Assembly (NCBI GenBank): GCA_016744415.1
Contig: JADGEL010000001.1
Location: 1,027,855-1,082,476 of the forward strand
Length of the DNA: 54,622 bases
Reading direction: 5' to 3'
Source of the DNA: Flavobacteriaceae bacterium
GTDB lineage: Bacteria > Bacteroidota > Bacteroidia > Flavobacteriales > Flavobacteriaceae
Positions within the stretch are counted from its first letter, which is position 1, and each line of letters opens with the position of its first letter. Of this stretch, positions 8,676-16,393 are shown one piece after another. Both the position numbers and the translations under genes were made by a program. The notes beneath the pieces were generated by a model. The model had not been told where the DNA came from and searched no databases. It worked only from the letters and a program-made list of their open reading frames with translations.

Positions 8676-10538
8676 TTACAAACAAGGTTTTAGAATGAGT
8701 CCATATTTCCTGTTTACTGTTATTTTTTTATTGTTAGAAAATGTTTTTGAGCTTAATAAATCGGTATAGCATTTTTCATTTAAATCTTCAACAGTTAGTT
8801 CTTGTTCAGTAGCACTATTATTGATTACGACAACTATTTTTTCACCTTTATATTCTCTTTCAAAGACAAAAACATTTTTTTCATTATCTGCCAATATTGT
8901 TTTATATGAACCTAATTGTAGGGCTTTATTTTCATTTCTAATATGAATCAATTTTTTGTAGTGCTCAAATAAAGGGGTATTTATTTCTACGCTCTCTGGT
9001 TTGTGTTTAGAGCCATTTGCATTGAAAATTTCATCTTCATATTTAATATCATTCCACAACATTGGTTTTCTACAATCAGGATCATTGCCACCCCACATGC
9101 CAACCTCATCTCCATAATAAATCATAGGAGCACCAACATAGGTCATCTGCATAATTGCAAATAATTTTTGAAGCTCTACATCGCTTTCTTTTGGTTTTTG
9201 AGTTGAGTAATTGGGATTATTTAGCGCAATAGAAGTGTTAAAATACGTTCCCCAATCTCTATAATTTTCAATCCCTCTATTTACAATATGAGAACCAATC
9301 CTGTTAGAGTCGTGGCTGCCAAATAAATTCATAGAAACTGCAGCAACACCTTTAGGGTATAACTCTCTTAACTCTTTTAGTTTTACATCAAACTCTGTTG
9401 GAGATATGCTCGTTACCTTTGGATTAAAAAAGAATTCTGATGCTGTAAATGCAAAATTATAATTCATTTCGCCATCAAATTCATCACCTTGCATATAGGG
9501 TTTTACCTTGTTCGGGGTGTCGACAATCTCGGCAGTCATGTACGCTTCAGGATTTATAGCTCTTACGTGTTTTCTCCATTGTTTCCAAAACGGATGCCCA
9601 ATACAAAATGCCACATCTAAGCGCCAACCATCTATCCCAAATTCAGATCCTTTCCCTTTCGGATTCATCCATCTTTTGGTTGCATTAAAAATATATTGTT
9701 TGGGGCCTGCAACAATTCCTAAACTATCTTCCTTAAATTCTGGAAGTGATTTTACTCCGAACCATCCTTCATAATCAAAAGAAGTTCCTGTTTTTGGATC
9801 CTCCCAAGAGTTGATGATAAACCAATCTTTGTAGGGTGATTCTTGTTGGTTCTTTAATACGTCTTTAAATGCAAAGCTATTGACTCCTAAATGATTAAAG
9901 ACTCCGTCAAAAATAATTCTCATTCCTCTAGAGTGTACATCGTTTATAAGCTCTAGTATCAATTCATCGGCACTTGTCCACACCCAGCTATTTGGGTCTA
10001 ATGGATTTTCTGAAGCAATTAATTTTCGATCTCCTTCAGGATCTGGTCCAAAATTTGGATCGATATGATGATAGCTCTCTCCGTCGTATTTATGTAGCGA
10101 AGGAGATTGAAAAATTGGGTTTAAATAAATAGCGGTAATTCCTAAATCTTGCAAGTAATCTAACTCATTAATAATTCCTTGGATATCTCCCCCATACCTT
10201 CTTCTTAAAATGTGTTTCCACATTTCTGAATCACCATTTTTTTGTTCGTATTTTTGTAGTTGATACCAATCGCTTTCCCAAGGATGCACTTCCCAGAATT
10301 CTGGCAACTCCTGAGGGTCTGCACCTTTAAGTTCTTCTAAGGTTGGATTGTTACTTGGGTCTCCATCCCTAAATCGCTCTGGAAATATTTGATACCACAC
10401 CACTGTTTTTGCCCATTGAGGCACAAACTCTTCCTCACTTGTTTCGTCATTAATATGTTTAGTGCAAGCAAGAAAAAAAGTTGAGAGCACAAACCCCAAT
10501 AAGACAACTTTTATATTTAATACTAAATAATGCTTCAT
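8676..10538 (-). CDS. GH13 alpha-amylase/neopullulanase family lipoprotein
   Basis: A 620-residue protein with a signal ending in FFLAC (Cys25), so a probable lipoprotein. Catalytic motifs: FDGVFNH (Asp211), GIDGWRLD (nucleophile Asp308), TAEIVD (Glu337) and GSHDSNR (Asp410, SHD instead of NHD). It shares the RRRYGGDIQGIINELDYL-type motif with the SusA-like neighbour, but the two differ elsewhere and are not a recent duplication. A C-terminal beta domain covers about 545-620. It is the first enzyme gene after the phosphorylase and is separated from it by a 90-nt gap containing a hairpin. Neopullulanase or cyclomaltodextrinase activity is likely; branch-point preference is not determinable. 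Confidence 0.88.
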   Translation of the reverse strand: MKHYLVLNIKVVLLGFVLSTFFLACTKHINDETSEEEFVPQWAKTVVWYQIFPERFRDGDPSNNPTLEELKGADPQELPEFWEVHPWESDWYQLQKYEQKNGDSEMWKHILRRRYGGDIQGIINELDYLQDLGITAIYLNPIFQSPSLHKYDGESYHHIDPNFGPDPEGDRKLIASENPLDPNSWVWTSADELILELINDVHSRGMRIIFDGVFNHLGVNSFAFKDVLKNQQESPYKDWFIINSWEDPKTGTSFDYEGWFGVKSLPEFKEDSLGIVAGPKQYIFNATKRWMNPKGKGSEFGIDGWRLDVAFCIGHPFWKQWRKHVRAINPEAYMTAEIVDTPNKVKPYMQGDEFDGEMNYNFAFTASEFFFNPKVTSISPTEFDVKLKELRELYPKGVAAVSMNLFGSHDSNRIGSHIVNRGIENYRDWGTYFNTSIALNNPNYSTQKPKESDVELQKLFAIMQMTYVGAPMIYYGDEVGMWGGNDPDCRKPMLWNDIKYEDEIFNANGSKHKPESVEINTPLFEHYKKLIHIRNENKALQLGSYKTILADNEKNVFVFEREYKGEKIVVVINNSATEQELTVEDLNEKCYTDLLSSKTFSNNKKITVNRKYGLILKPCL

Positions 10539-10573
10539 GCTAATACTATATTTTTATTAAAAGCAACTGGAAG

Positions 10574-10610
10574 TATGGAACTCTTATAATTAAGAGTTTA
10601 GATTTCCATA
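10574..10610. promoter_or_regulatory. Two-part inverted repeat between GH65 and GH13 genes
   Basis: In the 90-nt gap inside the operon, AACTCTTA (10579-10586) pairs with TAAGAGTT (10591-10598) around a TAAT loop. Outside it, TATGGAA (10574-10580) pairs with TTCCATA (10604-10610). No U-run follows on the transcribed strand, so it is not a standard terminator. It may be an RNA processing or stability hairpin that separates expression of the cytoplasmic genes (transporter, pgmB, GH65) from the exported enzymes. Confidence 0.5.
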
Positions 10611-10628
10611 AATAGTTTTGAGCTAATT

Positions 10629-12932
10629 TTAAATTGTTACAAGGTCATTTTTTGAAATGATTTTTTCTACTCCATCAACAATAATTTGTACTGGAATTTC
10701 AGATTCGTTTGTAAAAACACATTCTGTTTGATTTTTATAAACCTTTAAAGTACTTCCTCTAAAATTGATTTTAAAAGAATATGATTTCCATTCTTTTGGT
10801 ATTTGTGGATGAAAAGAAAGTTGTCCATCAAAATTTCGCATTCCTCCAAAACCTTGCACAATTGCAGACCATGTACCTGCCATACTTGTAATATGTAAGC
10901 CCTCATGTACCTCATGATTGTAATCGTCTAAATCTAAACGCGATGTGCGTAAATATTGCTCATAAGCTTTCGGCATCCTATCAAAAGAGGCGGCTAAAAT
11001 TGAATGAATACAAGGCGATAATGAAGATTCATGCACTGTAATTGGTTCGTAAAAGTCGAAATGTTTTTCGATGGTTTCTTTTTCAAAATTATTTTCAAAA
11101 AGATACATCCCTTGTAAAACATCTGCTTGTTTTATATAGCAAGAACGCAAGATTCTATCCCATGACCATTTTTGATTGATGGGTCTATCTCTTTTTGAAA
11201 GTTCTGAAACTGGAATAATTTCTTTGTCTAAAAACCCGTCTTGCTGTAAATAGATATTGTGCTTTTCACTGATTGGAAAATACATGAGATTAGCTACTTT
11301 TAACCATGCTTCTATTTCTAAATCAGATAATTTTGTAGTCTCTATTATTCGGTCATAATCAGCCTTAAATTCATTTTGAAGTTTTTCTAAATTTTCAGCT
11401 GTATACTCAATACACCACTTTGCTAAATAGTTGGTATAAAAATTATTATTGACATTGTTTTCATATTCATTAGGCCCTGTAACTCCCAAAATCATATATT
11501 GATTTTTGGCGTTAGAGTAAGTTGCTCTTTGATGCCAAAAACGAGCTACAGCAATCATTACTTCCATACCAAATTCTGGAATATAATTGTAATCGCCAGT
11601 GTAATTTACATAATTGTAAATGGCATAAATCATGGCGCCATTTCTATGAATTTCTTCAAAGGTGATTTCCCATTCATTATGGCATTCTTCACCATTCATA
11701 GTCACCATAGGGTATAGAGCTGCTCCGGAATTAAATCCTAATTTCTCAGCATTTTCAATTGCTTTATCTAATTGATTGTAACGATATAATAATAAATTAC
11801 GCGCTACTTCTTTGTCTTTGGTGCTCATGTAAAAGGGGATGCAATAAGCTTCAGTATCCCAATAGGTACTGCCTCCGTATTTCTCTCCTGTGAACCCTTT
11901 TGGACCAATATTTAAACGAGAATCTTCACCCGAATAGGTTTGATTTAATTGAAAAATATTAAAGCGAATAGCTTGTTGCGCTTTTACATCTCCATCAATA
12001 ATAATGTCTGATGTTTCCCAAATTTTTGCCCAGGCTTCTTTTTGCTTTTTAAGGAGTCCGTCAAAACCAATAGTTGCTGCGTTAGATAAATTATTTTGTG
12101 CACAAGAAATTAATTCATCTTCTGTGTGGTTCATAGATTGGCAATAACCACCAAATTTAATAAGCGATAAAGTCTCACCTATAGCTATTAATTTTTTGCT
12201 GGTATAATCAATTCGTTTTTCGCCCTCTATTACTGTATGTGGAAGTTTAATAGTTTGCCCATTAAGTTCATAACTAAAACGCATTCCTGTAGCAACATAG
12301 AAGTTTGTTTTTAATGTTTTAGATAAAATAACGGCATCATTATCGCGATCTTCAATATCTAAAACTTCCCAAAAAAGTTCATCGTAGTTAGTATCTTCAT
12401 TTTTGATACCGGCATCTATATAAGGTGTGAATTCAATTTCTCCAGAAAAGTTTAATGGAGTAACACTATATTTTATAGCTCCAATCTCATTTATATCTAA
12501 AGAAAGAAACCTAACAGATTCAACTGCGACTTGGTTTCCATTTTTCAAGGTAGTCTTAAAAGATCTTTTTAAGAAACCGTCTTTCATATTCAATTCACGA
12601 TAAAAGTCTTGAGCCAAACAGGAGTTTAAATCCAATTGTTCATCGTTAATTTTTACATCAATTCCAATCCAATTTGGCGCATTCAATACTTTTGCAAAAT
12701 ATTCTGGATAGCCATTTTTCCACCATCCAACACGTGTTTTATCGGGATAATAAATTCCACCTATATAACTTCCTTGAAAAGTTTTGCCCGAGTAGTGTTC
12801 TTCAAAATTGGCACGTTGGCCCATGGCACCATTGCCAATGCTAAAAATACTTTCAGACGCGGTGGCTTGGGTTTTATCAAAACCTTCTTCAATTATCGAC
12901 CACTCATTAGGTATAATATAATTTAAGTTCAT
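10629..12932 (-). CDS. GH65 maltose phosphorylase
   Basis: A 767-residue cytoplasmic protein with no signal peptide. The family cleaves maltose with phosphate, giving glucose and beta-glucose-1-phosphate. An N-terminal beta-sandwich (1-290) is followed by the alpha/alpha barrel. Visible signatures are GGSTYWDTEAYC (353-364), GVTGPNEYENN with the probable general acid Glu489, and HESSLSP (634-640), which lines the phosphate site in this family. The next gene, 1 nt away, encodes beta-phosphoglucomutase, which uses exactly this product, and a sugar transporter follows. That context strongly favours maltose over trehalose or kojibiose, although GH65 specificity is not fully readable from sequence. 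Confidence 0.92.
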   Translation of the reverse strand: MNLNYIIPNEWSIIEEGFDKTQATASESIFSIGNGAMGQRANFEEHYSGKTFQGSYIGGIYYPDKTRVGWWKNGYPEYFAKVLNAPNWIGIDVKINDEQLDLNSCLAQDFYRELNMKDGFLKRSFKTTLKNGNQVAVESVRFLSLDINEIGAIKYSVTPLNFSGEIEFTPYIDAGIKNEDTNYDELFWEVLDIEDRDNDAVILSKTLKTNFYVATGMRFSYELNGQTIKLPHTVIEGEKRIDYTSKKLIAIGETLSLIKFGGYCQSMNHTEDELISCAQNNLSNAATIGFDGLLKKQKEAWAKIWETSDIIIDGDVKAQQAIRFNIFQLNQTYSGEDSRLNIGPKGFTGEKYGGSTYWDTEAYCIPFYMSTKDKEVARNLLLYRYNQLDKAIENAEKLGFNSGAALYPMVTMNGEECHNEWEITFEEIHRNGAMIYAIYNYVNYTGDYNYIPEFGMEVMIAVARFWHQRATYSNAKNQYMILGVTGPNEYENNVNNNFYTNYLAKWCIEYTAENLEKLQNEFKADYDRIIETTKLSDLEIEAWLKVANLMYFPISEKHNIYLQQDGFLDKEIIPVSELSKRDRPINQKWSWDRILRSCYIKQADVLQGMYLFENNFEKETIEKHFDFYEPITVHESSLSPCIHSILAASFDRMPKAYEQYLRTSRLDLDDYNHEVHEGLHITSMAGTWSAIVQGFGGMRNFDGQLSFHPQIPKEWKSYSFKINFRGSTLKVYKNQTECVFTNESEIPVQIIVDGVEKIISKNDLVTI

Positions 12933-12933
12933 T

Positions 12934-13590
12934 TTAGTTTTTTATCAATTCTTTTATCATGTCAATCGTTAGCTCTGCAGTTGAATCAAGATTAATATCT
13001 GCTGCATTTAATGCTTTTTTATCTCCAATCCCAATACTTGTCATGCCCGCAATATTTGCAGCTTCAACTCCTGCAATGGCATCTTCAATAACAATACAAT
13101 CTTTTGGATTGGCATTTAGTTTTTGTGCTGCAATTAAAAATACTTCAGGGTCTGGTTTTGCTTTTGACACATCATTACCATCAACAATGGCATCAAATAA
13201 ATCGATTAAGTCTAATTGTGTTAAAATTAATCGTGCATTTTTACTTGCTGATCCTAATGAAAAAGGAATGTTATTTTTTTTAAGGTATAACAATACTTTG
13301 TACATTCCTTCTAAGATTTCCTCTTGCCCCATTTTAGTGATGTATTGCAAATAATGCTCATTTTTATCTTGCATTATTTTTGTTTTTTCACCTTCTGGGA
13401 GACTTACATTTCCAATCTCTAATAAGATTTCTAAAGAGCGAACTCTACTCACTCCTTTAAGTAATTCGTTTTGAGTTTCGGTAAAATCAAACCCTAAATC
13501 GTTTGCCAATTTTTTCCACGCTTTGTAATGGTATTTTGCAGTATCTACAATAACACCGTCCAAATCAAATATGAAAGCTTTTTTACTCAT
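12934..13590 (-). CDS. pgmB: Beta-phosphoglucomutase (HAD superfamily)
   Basis: A 218-residue cytoplasmic HAD enzyme that converts beta-glucose-1-phosphate to glucose-6-phosphate. The N-terminus carries FDLDGVIVDT, with nucleophile Asp9 and acid/base Asp11. Later motifs are GSASKNA (phosphate-binding Ser/Lys) and KAKPDPEVF, then VIEDAIAGVEAA (Mg-binding acidic pair). The length suits the family. The gene lies 3 nt after the transporter and 1 nt before the phosphorylase, so the three genes form a cytoplasmic maltose module: uptake, phosphorolysis, mutase. Confidence 0.93.
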   Translation of the reverse strand: MSKKAFIFDLDGVIVDTAKYHYKAWKKLANDLGFDFTETQNELLKGVSRVRSLEILLEIGNVSLPEGEKTKIMQDKNEHYLQYITKMGQEEILEGMYKVLLYLKKNNIPFSLGSASKNARLILTQLDLIDLFDAIVDGNDVSKAKPDPEVFLIAAQKLNANPKDCIVIEDAIAGVEAANIAGMTSIGIGDKKALNAADINLDSTAELTIDMIKELIKN

Positions 13591-13593
13591 TTA

Positions 13594-14934
13594 TTAATTT
13601 ATTGCGTCATCAACATCTTTAACTCTTACTACTAACATTGCTGCAATTAATAATGAAACACCACTAATTACTAAAGCAAAAATTGGATTACCACCGTAAA
13701 TATATTTTACAATTGGCCCACCAATAATGGCGTTAATTATTTGAGGAATAACAATAAAGAAATTAAAAATCCCCATATAAACTCCCATTTTTTTTGCTGG
13801 AATAGAACCTGCCAAAATTGCATATGGCATTGCTAAGATACTAGCCCAAGCTATACCAATTCCAAACATGGATAAGAATAACCAGTTTTCATTTGGCATA
13901 AAATAAATTGAAACAAGACCTAAACCACCAGCTATTAAACCAACTGAATATGTCATTTTTCGGCCTAGTTTTTTAGCTATTGCTGGCAAAAAGAATGCAT
14001 ATACTGCTGAAACAGCGTTGTACGCTCCAAATAAGATTCCAACCCAATCACCTGCATTTTGATACGCAGTTCCGTGATCGTCTAATGACAAACCATACAC
14101 ATGATGAGCAATTGCAGGAGTTGCGAATACCCACATACCAAACAAGCCAAACCACGAGAAAAATTGAACTGAACTCAATTGCTTCATAGTTAATGGCATT
14201 TTCTTAAAATCAGAAAAAATGTTTAATAAGCTAGATTCTTCCTCAACTTGGTCATCTTCACCTTCTTTAGTTGCAAATTGAGCTAATTCTTCAGGAGAAT
14301 ATTCTTTGGTTGTAAATACAGTAATTAGGATACTAATAACTAAAACTGCAGCTCCTATAATGAATGAAATCAATAAATTTAAAGGCACCTCACCTTCTAC
14401 TGTATTATTTGATATTCCAAACCAATTAGTTAACGTATAAGGCAACCAAGAACCAATTACTGCTCCAATACCAATTAAAACAGTTTGAATACTAAATCCA
14501 AGAGTTCTTTGATCTGAAGGTAATAAATCTGCGACTAATGCTCTAAATGGTTCCATTGCAACATTAAATGAAGCATCCATTATCATAAGCATACCTGCAC
14601 CAACCCACAAAGCAGGCATGAATGCTGTAAACAAATCTGCATTGGGCATTAAAATCAATCCCATTGAGGCTAACAAAGCACCCGTTAAAAAATATGGACG
14701 CCTTCTGCCTAATCTAGTCCAAGTTTTATCGCTATAATATCCAATAATGGGCTGTACAATTAAACCTGTTAATGGAGCTACAATCCAAAACCAGGATAGC
14801 TCATGTACATCAGCTCCAAAAATTTGTAGTATTCTACTGGCATTGGCATTTTGTAATGCAAAACCCATTTGAATTCCCAAGAAACCGAAACTCATGTTCC
14901 AAATATCCCAGAAACTAAGTTTCTGTTTTTTCAT
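13594..14934 (-). CDS. MFS sugar (maltose) transporter, inner membrane
   Basis: A 446-residue polytopic membrane protein with about 12 hydrophobic segments and a longer acidic central loop (near 213-240) between the two halves. The loop after helix 2 reads SDKTWTRLGRRRPY, the arginine-rich MFS signature seen in sucrose/maltose (SLC45-like) carriers and related GPH-type symporters. It is the first gene of the minus-strand operon, directly before pgmB and the phosphorylase, so uptake of maltose or short maltodextrins is the likely function. The preceding 139 nt carry a -7-like box and a hairpin. Confidence 0.87.
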   Translation of the reverse strand: MKKQKLSFWDIWNMSFGFLGIQMGFALQNANASRILQIFGADVHELSWFWIVAPLTGLIVQPIIGYYSDKTWTRLGRRRPYFLTGALLASMGLILMPNADLFTAFMPALWVGAGMLMIMDASFNVAMEPFRALVADLLPSDQRTLGFSIQTVLIGIGAVIGSWLPYTLTNWFGISNNTVEGEVPLNLLISFIIGAAVLVISILITVFTTKEYSPEELAQFATKEGEDDQVEEESSLLNIFSDFKKMPLTMKQLSSVQFFSWFGLFGMWVFATPAIAHHVYGLSLDDHGTAYQNAGDWVGILFGAYNAVSAVYAFFLPAIAKKLGRKMTYSVGLIAGGLGLVSIYFMPNENWLFLSMFGIGIAWASILAMPYAILAGSIPAKKMGVYMGIFNFFIVIPQIINAIIGGPIVKYIYGGNPIFALVISGVSLLIAAMLVVRVKDVDDAIN

Positions 14935-14956
14935 CGTAAAAATGTATTATAAATTT

Positions 14957-14992
14957 ATTGAATAAATGAAGGCCGAATGCCTATTATTCAAT
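14957..14992 (-). promoter_or_regulatory. Stem-loop in the leader of the MFS/GH65 operon
   Basis: ATTGAATAA (14957-14965) is a perfect inverted copy of TTATTCAAT (14984-14992). Inside it AGGC (14970-14973) pairs with GCCT (14979-14982) around CGAAT. It lies 22-58 nt before the transporter start, inside the predicted 5' UTR. It could be an mRNA hairpin or a protein-binding palindrome. No U-run follows, so it is not a simple terminator. Confidence 0.6.
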
Positions 14993-15001
14993 GGTGCGAA
15001 G

Positions 15002-15020
15002 TCGAAATTTAGTAAATTGT
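15002..15020. repeat. Leader motif shared with the susC leader, copy 1
   Basis: TCGAAATTTAGTAAATTGT on the plus strand matches 16337-16356 (TCGAAATTTAGTACAATTGT) except for one inserted C. The flanks (GTG..AA before) are also similar. Both copies lie between a predicted promoter and the first gene of the two divergent glucan operons, but in opposite orientation relative to transcription. That favours a DNA site over an RNA element. Confidence 0.6.
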
Positions 15021-15039
15021 GAAATTACTTTTGATGGCT

Positions 15040-15047
15040 CAAAGATA
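15040..15047 (-). promoter_or_regulatory. Predicted -7 element for the MFS/GH65/GH13 operon
   Basis: The minus strand reads TATCTTTG, a full match to TAnnTTTG. No clear TTG lies 19-20 nt upstream, so the -33 part is weak and an activator may be needed. Transcription would begin near 15033, leaving a leader of about 100 nt that contains the stem-loop and the shared motif. Read-through from the lacI-type gene is an alternative. Confidence 0.45.
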
Positions 15048-15073
15048 GAATTAATTTTTTAAATTAAAATTTT

Positions 15074-16093
15074 TTACAAACTTTTTGTAGATTTTCTGAT
15101 TTTTAAATTTGTAGATAATACCACTTTTTGAGGTTTAAATTCTTCTTTGCTTTCTATGCGATTTATGAGTAATTCTGCAGTTTTTTTTCCCATGCTATAT
15201 CCATGTTGAACAACTGTTGTTAAAGGCGGTAGCGCTAATCTAGAAAGAGGGCCGTCTGTAAATCCAATAATGCTAATATCTTCAGGAATTTTAAAGCCTC
15301 TTTCTCGTGCAACATTCATGGCGCTTACAGCATACACCTCGTTGACTGCAAAAATTCCGTCAGGAGTTTCATTGTCAAATAAATCTTCAATTTGTTCTTT
15401 AATATTCTCTCTTTCATCTACCTCAACAATCAAGTCAATATCTACTTCTTGTCCATGATTTTGGATGGCTTTTACATAACCTCTTCTTCTCAAGGTGCCA
15501 ACAGTAATGTGTTTTGGAGTGGTAATTAAAGCAATTTTTTTACAACCAATTTCTATTAAATGATTGGTGGCATTGATAGATCCACTAACGTCATCAATGA
15601 TTACTTTATCGCATTCAAATTTATCATTAACACGGTCAAACATTACTATCGGAAAATCATCTTCAATCAAATCATTAAAATGCGAATAATCATTCTTTTT
15701 TTGAGTTTCTTTAGAAATTGAAACAATTAACCCATCAACACTTCCGCTTGTAAACATTTCAATGTTGAGTACTTCTTTTTCATAAGATTCATTTGACAAA
15801 CATATCATTACGTTGTAACCTCTTTGGTTAGTAACTTCTTCAATTCCCTGGATCACAGTTGAAAAAAAATGATGAACAATATTTGGCAATACAACTCCTA
15901 TCGTTTTTGTTTGCTGATTTTGTAATCGGACAGCCAAACTGTTTGGCTTGTAATGGTGTTTTTTTGCGTATTCCTGAATCTTTTGTTTTAAATCTATACT
16001 AATTTCATGACTGTTTTTCAAAGATTTAGAGACTGTTGATATTGATACATCAAATTCTTTAGCTATATTTTTTAAGGTAATTTTTGGCTTCAT
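15074..16093 (-). CDS. LacI-family transcriptional regulator of the glucan locus
   Basis: A 339-residue regulator. Residues 5-60 are the LacI helix-turn-helix and hinge (ITLKNIAKEFDVSISTVSKS, then YKPNSLAVRL). The rest is a periplasmic-binding-protein-like sensor domain starting TIGVVLPNIVHHFF. The gene stands between the two glucan operons, so a maltose- or oligosaccharide-responsive switch is likely. Its own promoter (16120-16149) has good spacing. Twin sites containing ACGTTTTCGT upstream of susC look like LacI-family operators. Their place upstream of the -33 box fits activation better than simple blocking, which is inference. Effector and symbol are not assignable. Confidence 0.92.
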   Translation of the reverse strand: MKPKITLKNIAKEFDVSISTVSKSLKNSHEISIDLKQKIQEYAKKHHYKPNSLAVRLQNQQTKTIGVVLPNIVHHFFSTVIQGIEEVTNQRGYNVMICLSNESYEKEVLNIEMFTSGSVDGLIVSISKETQKKNDYSHFNDLIEDDFPIVMFDRVNDKFECDKVIIDDVSGSINATNHLIEIGCKKIALITTPKHITVGTLRRRGYVKAIQNHGQEVDIDLIVEVDERENIKEQIEDLFDNETPDGIFAVNEVYAVSAMNVARERGFKIPEDISIIGFTDGPLSRLALPPLTTVVQHGYSMGKKTAELLINRIESKEEFKPQKVVLSTNLKIRKSTKSL

Positions 16094-16119
16094 CTTTTTT
16101 GTTGAAAACAGGAATGAAT

Positions 16120-16149
16120 CAAAAATACTCTTTTATCTATAGATGTCAA
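16120..16149 (-). promoter_or_regulatory. Predicted promoter of the LacI-type regulator gene
   Basis: On the minus strand TTG (16149-16147) is followed after 19 nt by TATTTTTG (16127-16120), matching the Bacteroidota consensus. Predicted start is near 16113, about 20 nt before the ATG. The inverted repeat GTCAA-TGTT-TTGAC (16145-16158) overlaps the -33 part and could be an autoregulatory site. Confidence 0.6.
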
Positions 16150-16231
16150 TGTTTTGACTAAATTAAATTTCTGATCAAACTGTTTATCGAAGCTTTTAAC
16201 AATAGTAGACCTTTTTCTCTTTTTTTACTCA

Positions 16232-16275
16232 AACGTTTTCGTAAAAAAAACAATAGGACTACAACGTTTTCGTAA
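16232..16275. promoter_or_regulatory. Twin LacI-type operator candidates upstream of susC
   Basis: AACGTTTTCGTAA occurs at 16232-16244 and again at 16263-16275. The copies start 31 bp apart, close to three helical turns, so they present the same face. Each contains the ACGT centre typical of LacI-family operators. They lie upstream of the predicted susC -33 element, at about -94 and -63 from the inferred start, positions commonly used by activators. Confidence 0.65.
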
Positions 16276-16294
16276 TTTTTTTAATGTTAAAAAA

Positions 16295-16325
16295 TTGTTA
16301 AGGAGAAGTGCCTTTCATAGCTTTA
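16295..16325 (+). promoter_or_regulatory. Predicted susC operon promoter
   Basis: TTG (16295-16297), a 20-nt spacer, then TAGCTTTA (16318-16325), a 5-of-6 match to TAnnTTTG. Transcription would start near 16332, about 60 nt before the susC ATG. The imperfect -7 box fits dependence on an activator at the upstream twin sites. Confidence 0.5.
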
Positions 16326-16336
16326 TCCTGTGAAAT

Positions 16337-16356
16337 TCGAAATTTAGTACAATTGT
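16337..16356. repeat. Leader motif shared with the MFS operon leader, copy 2
   Basis: TCGAAATTTAGTACAATTGT lies just downstream of the predicted susC start of transcription and 38 nt before the ATG. It is the partner of 15002-15020, with 13 identical bases followed by an AATTGT block offset by one base. Confidence 0.6.
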
Positions 16357-16393
16357 TTAATCTTTAAACTCAAATTAAATTAATTCAAATTAA

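Noticed and set aside
12959-13354. Antisense ORF of 131 codons opposite pgmB
   Set aside because: Lies wholly inside a well-supported enzyme gene on the other strand and resembles no protein family.
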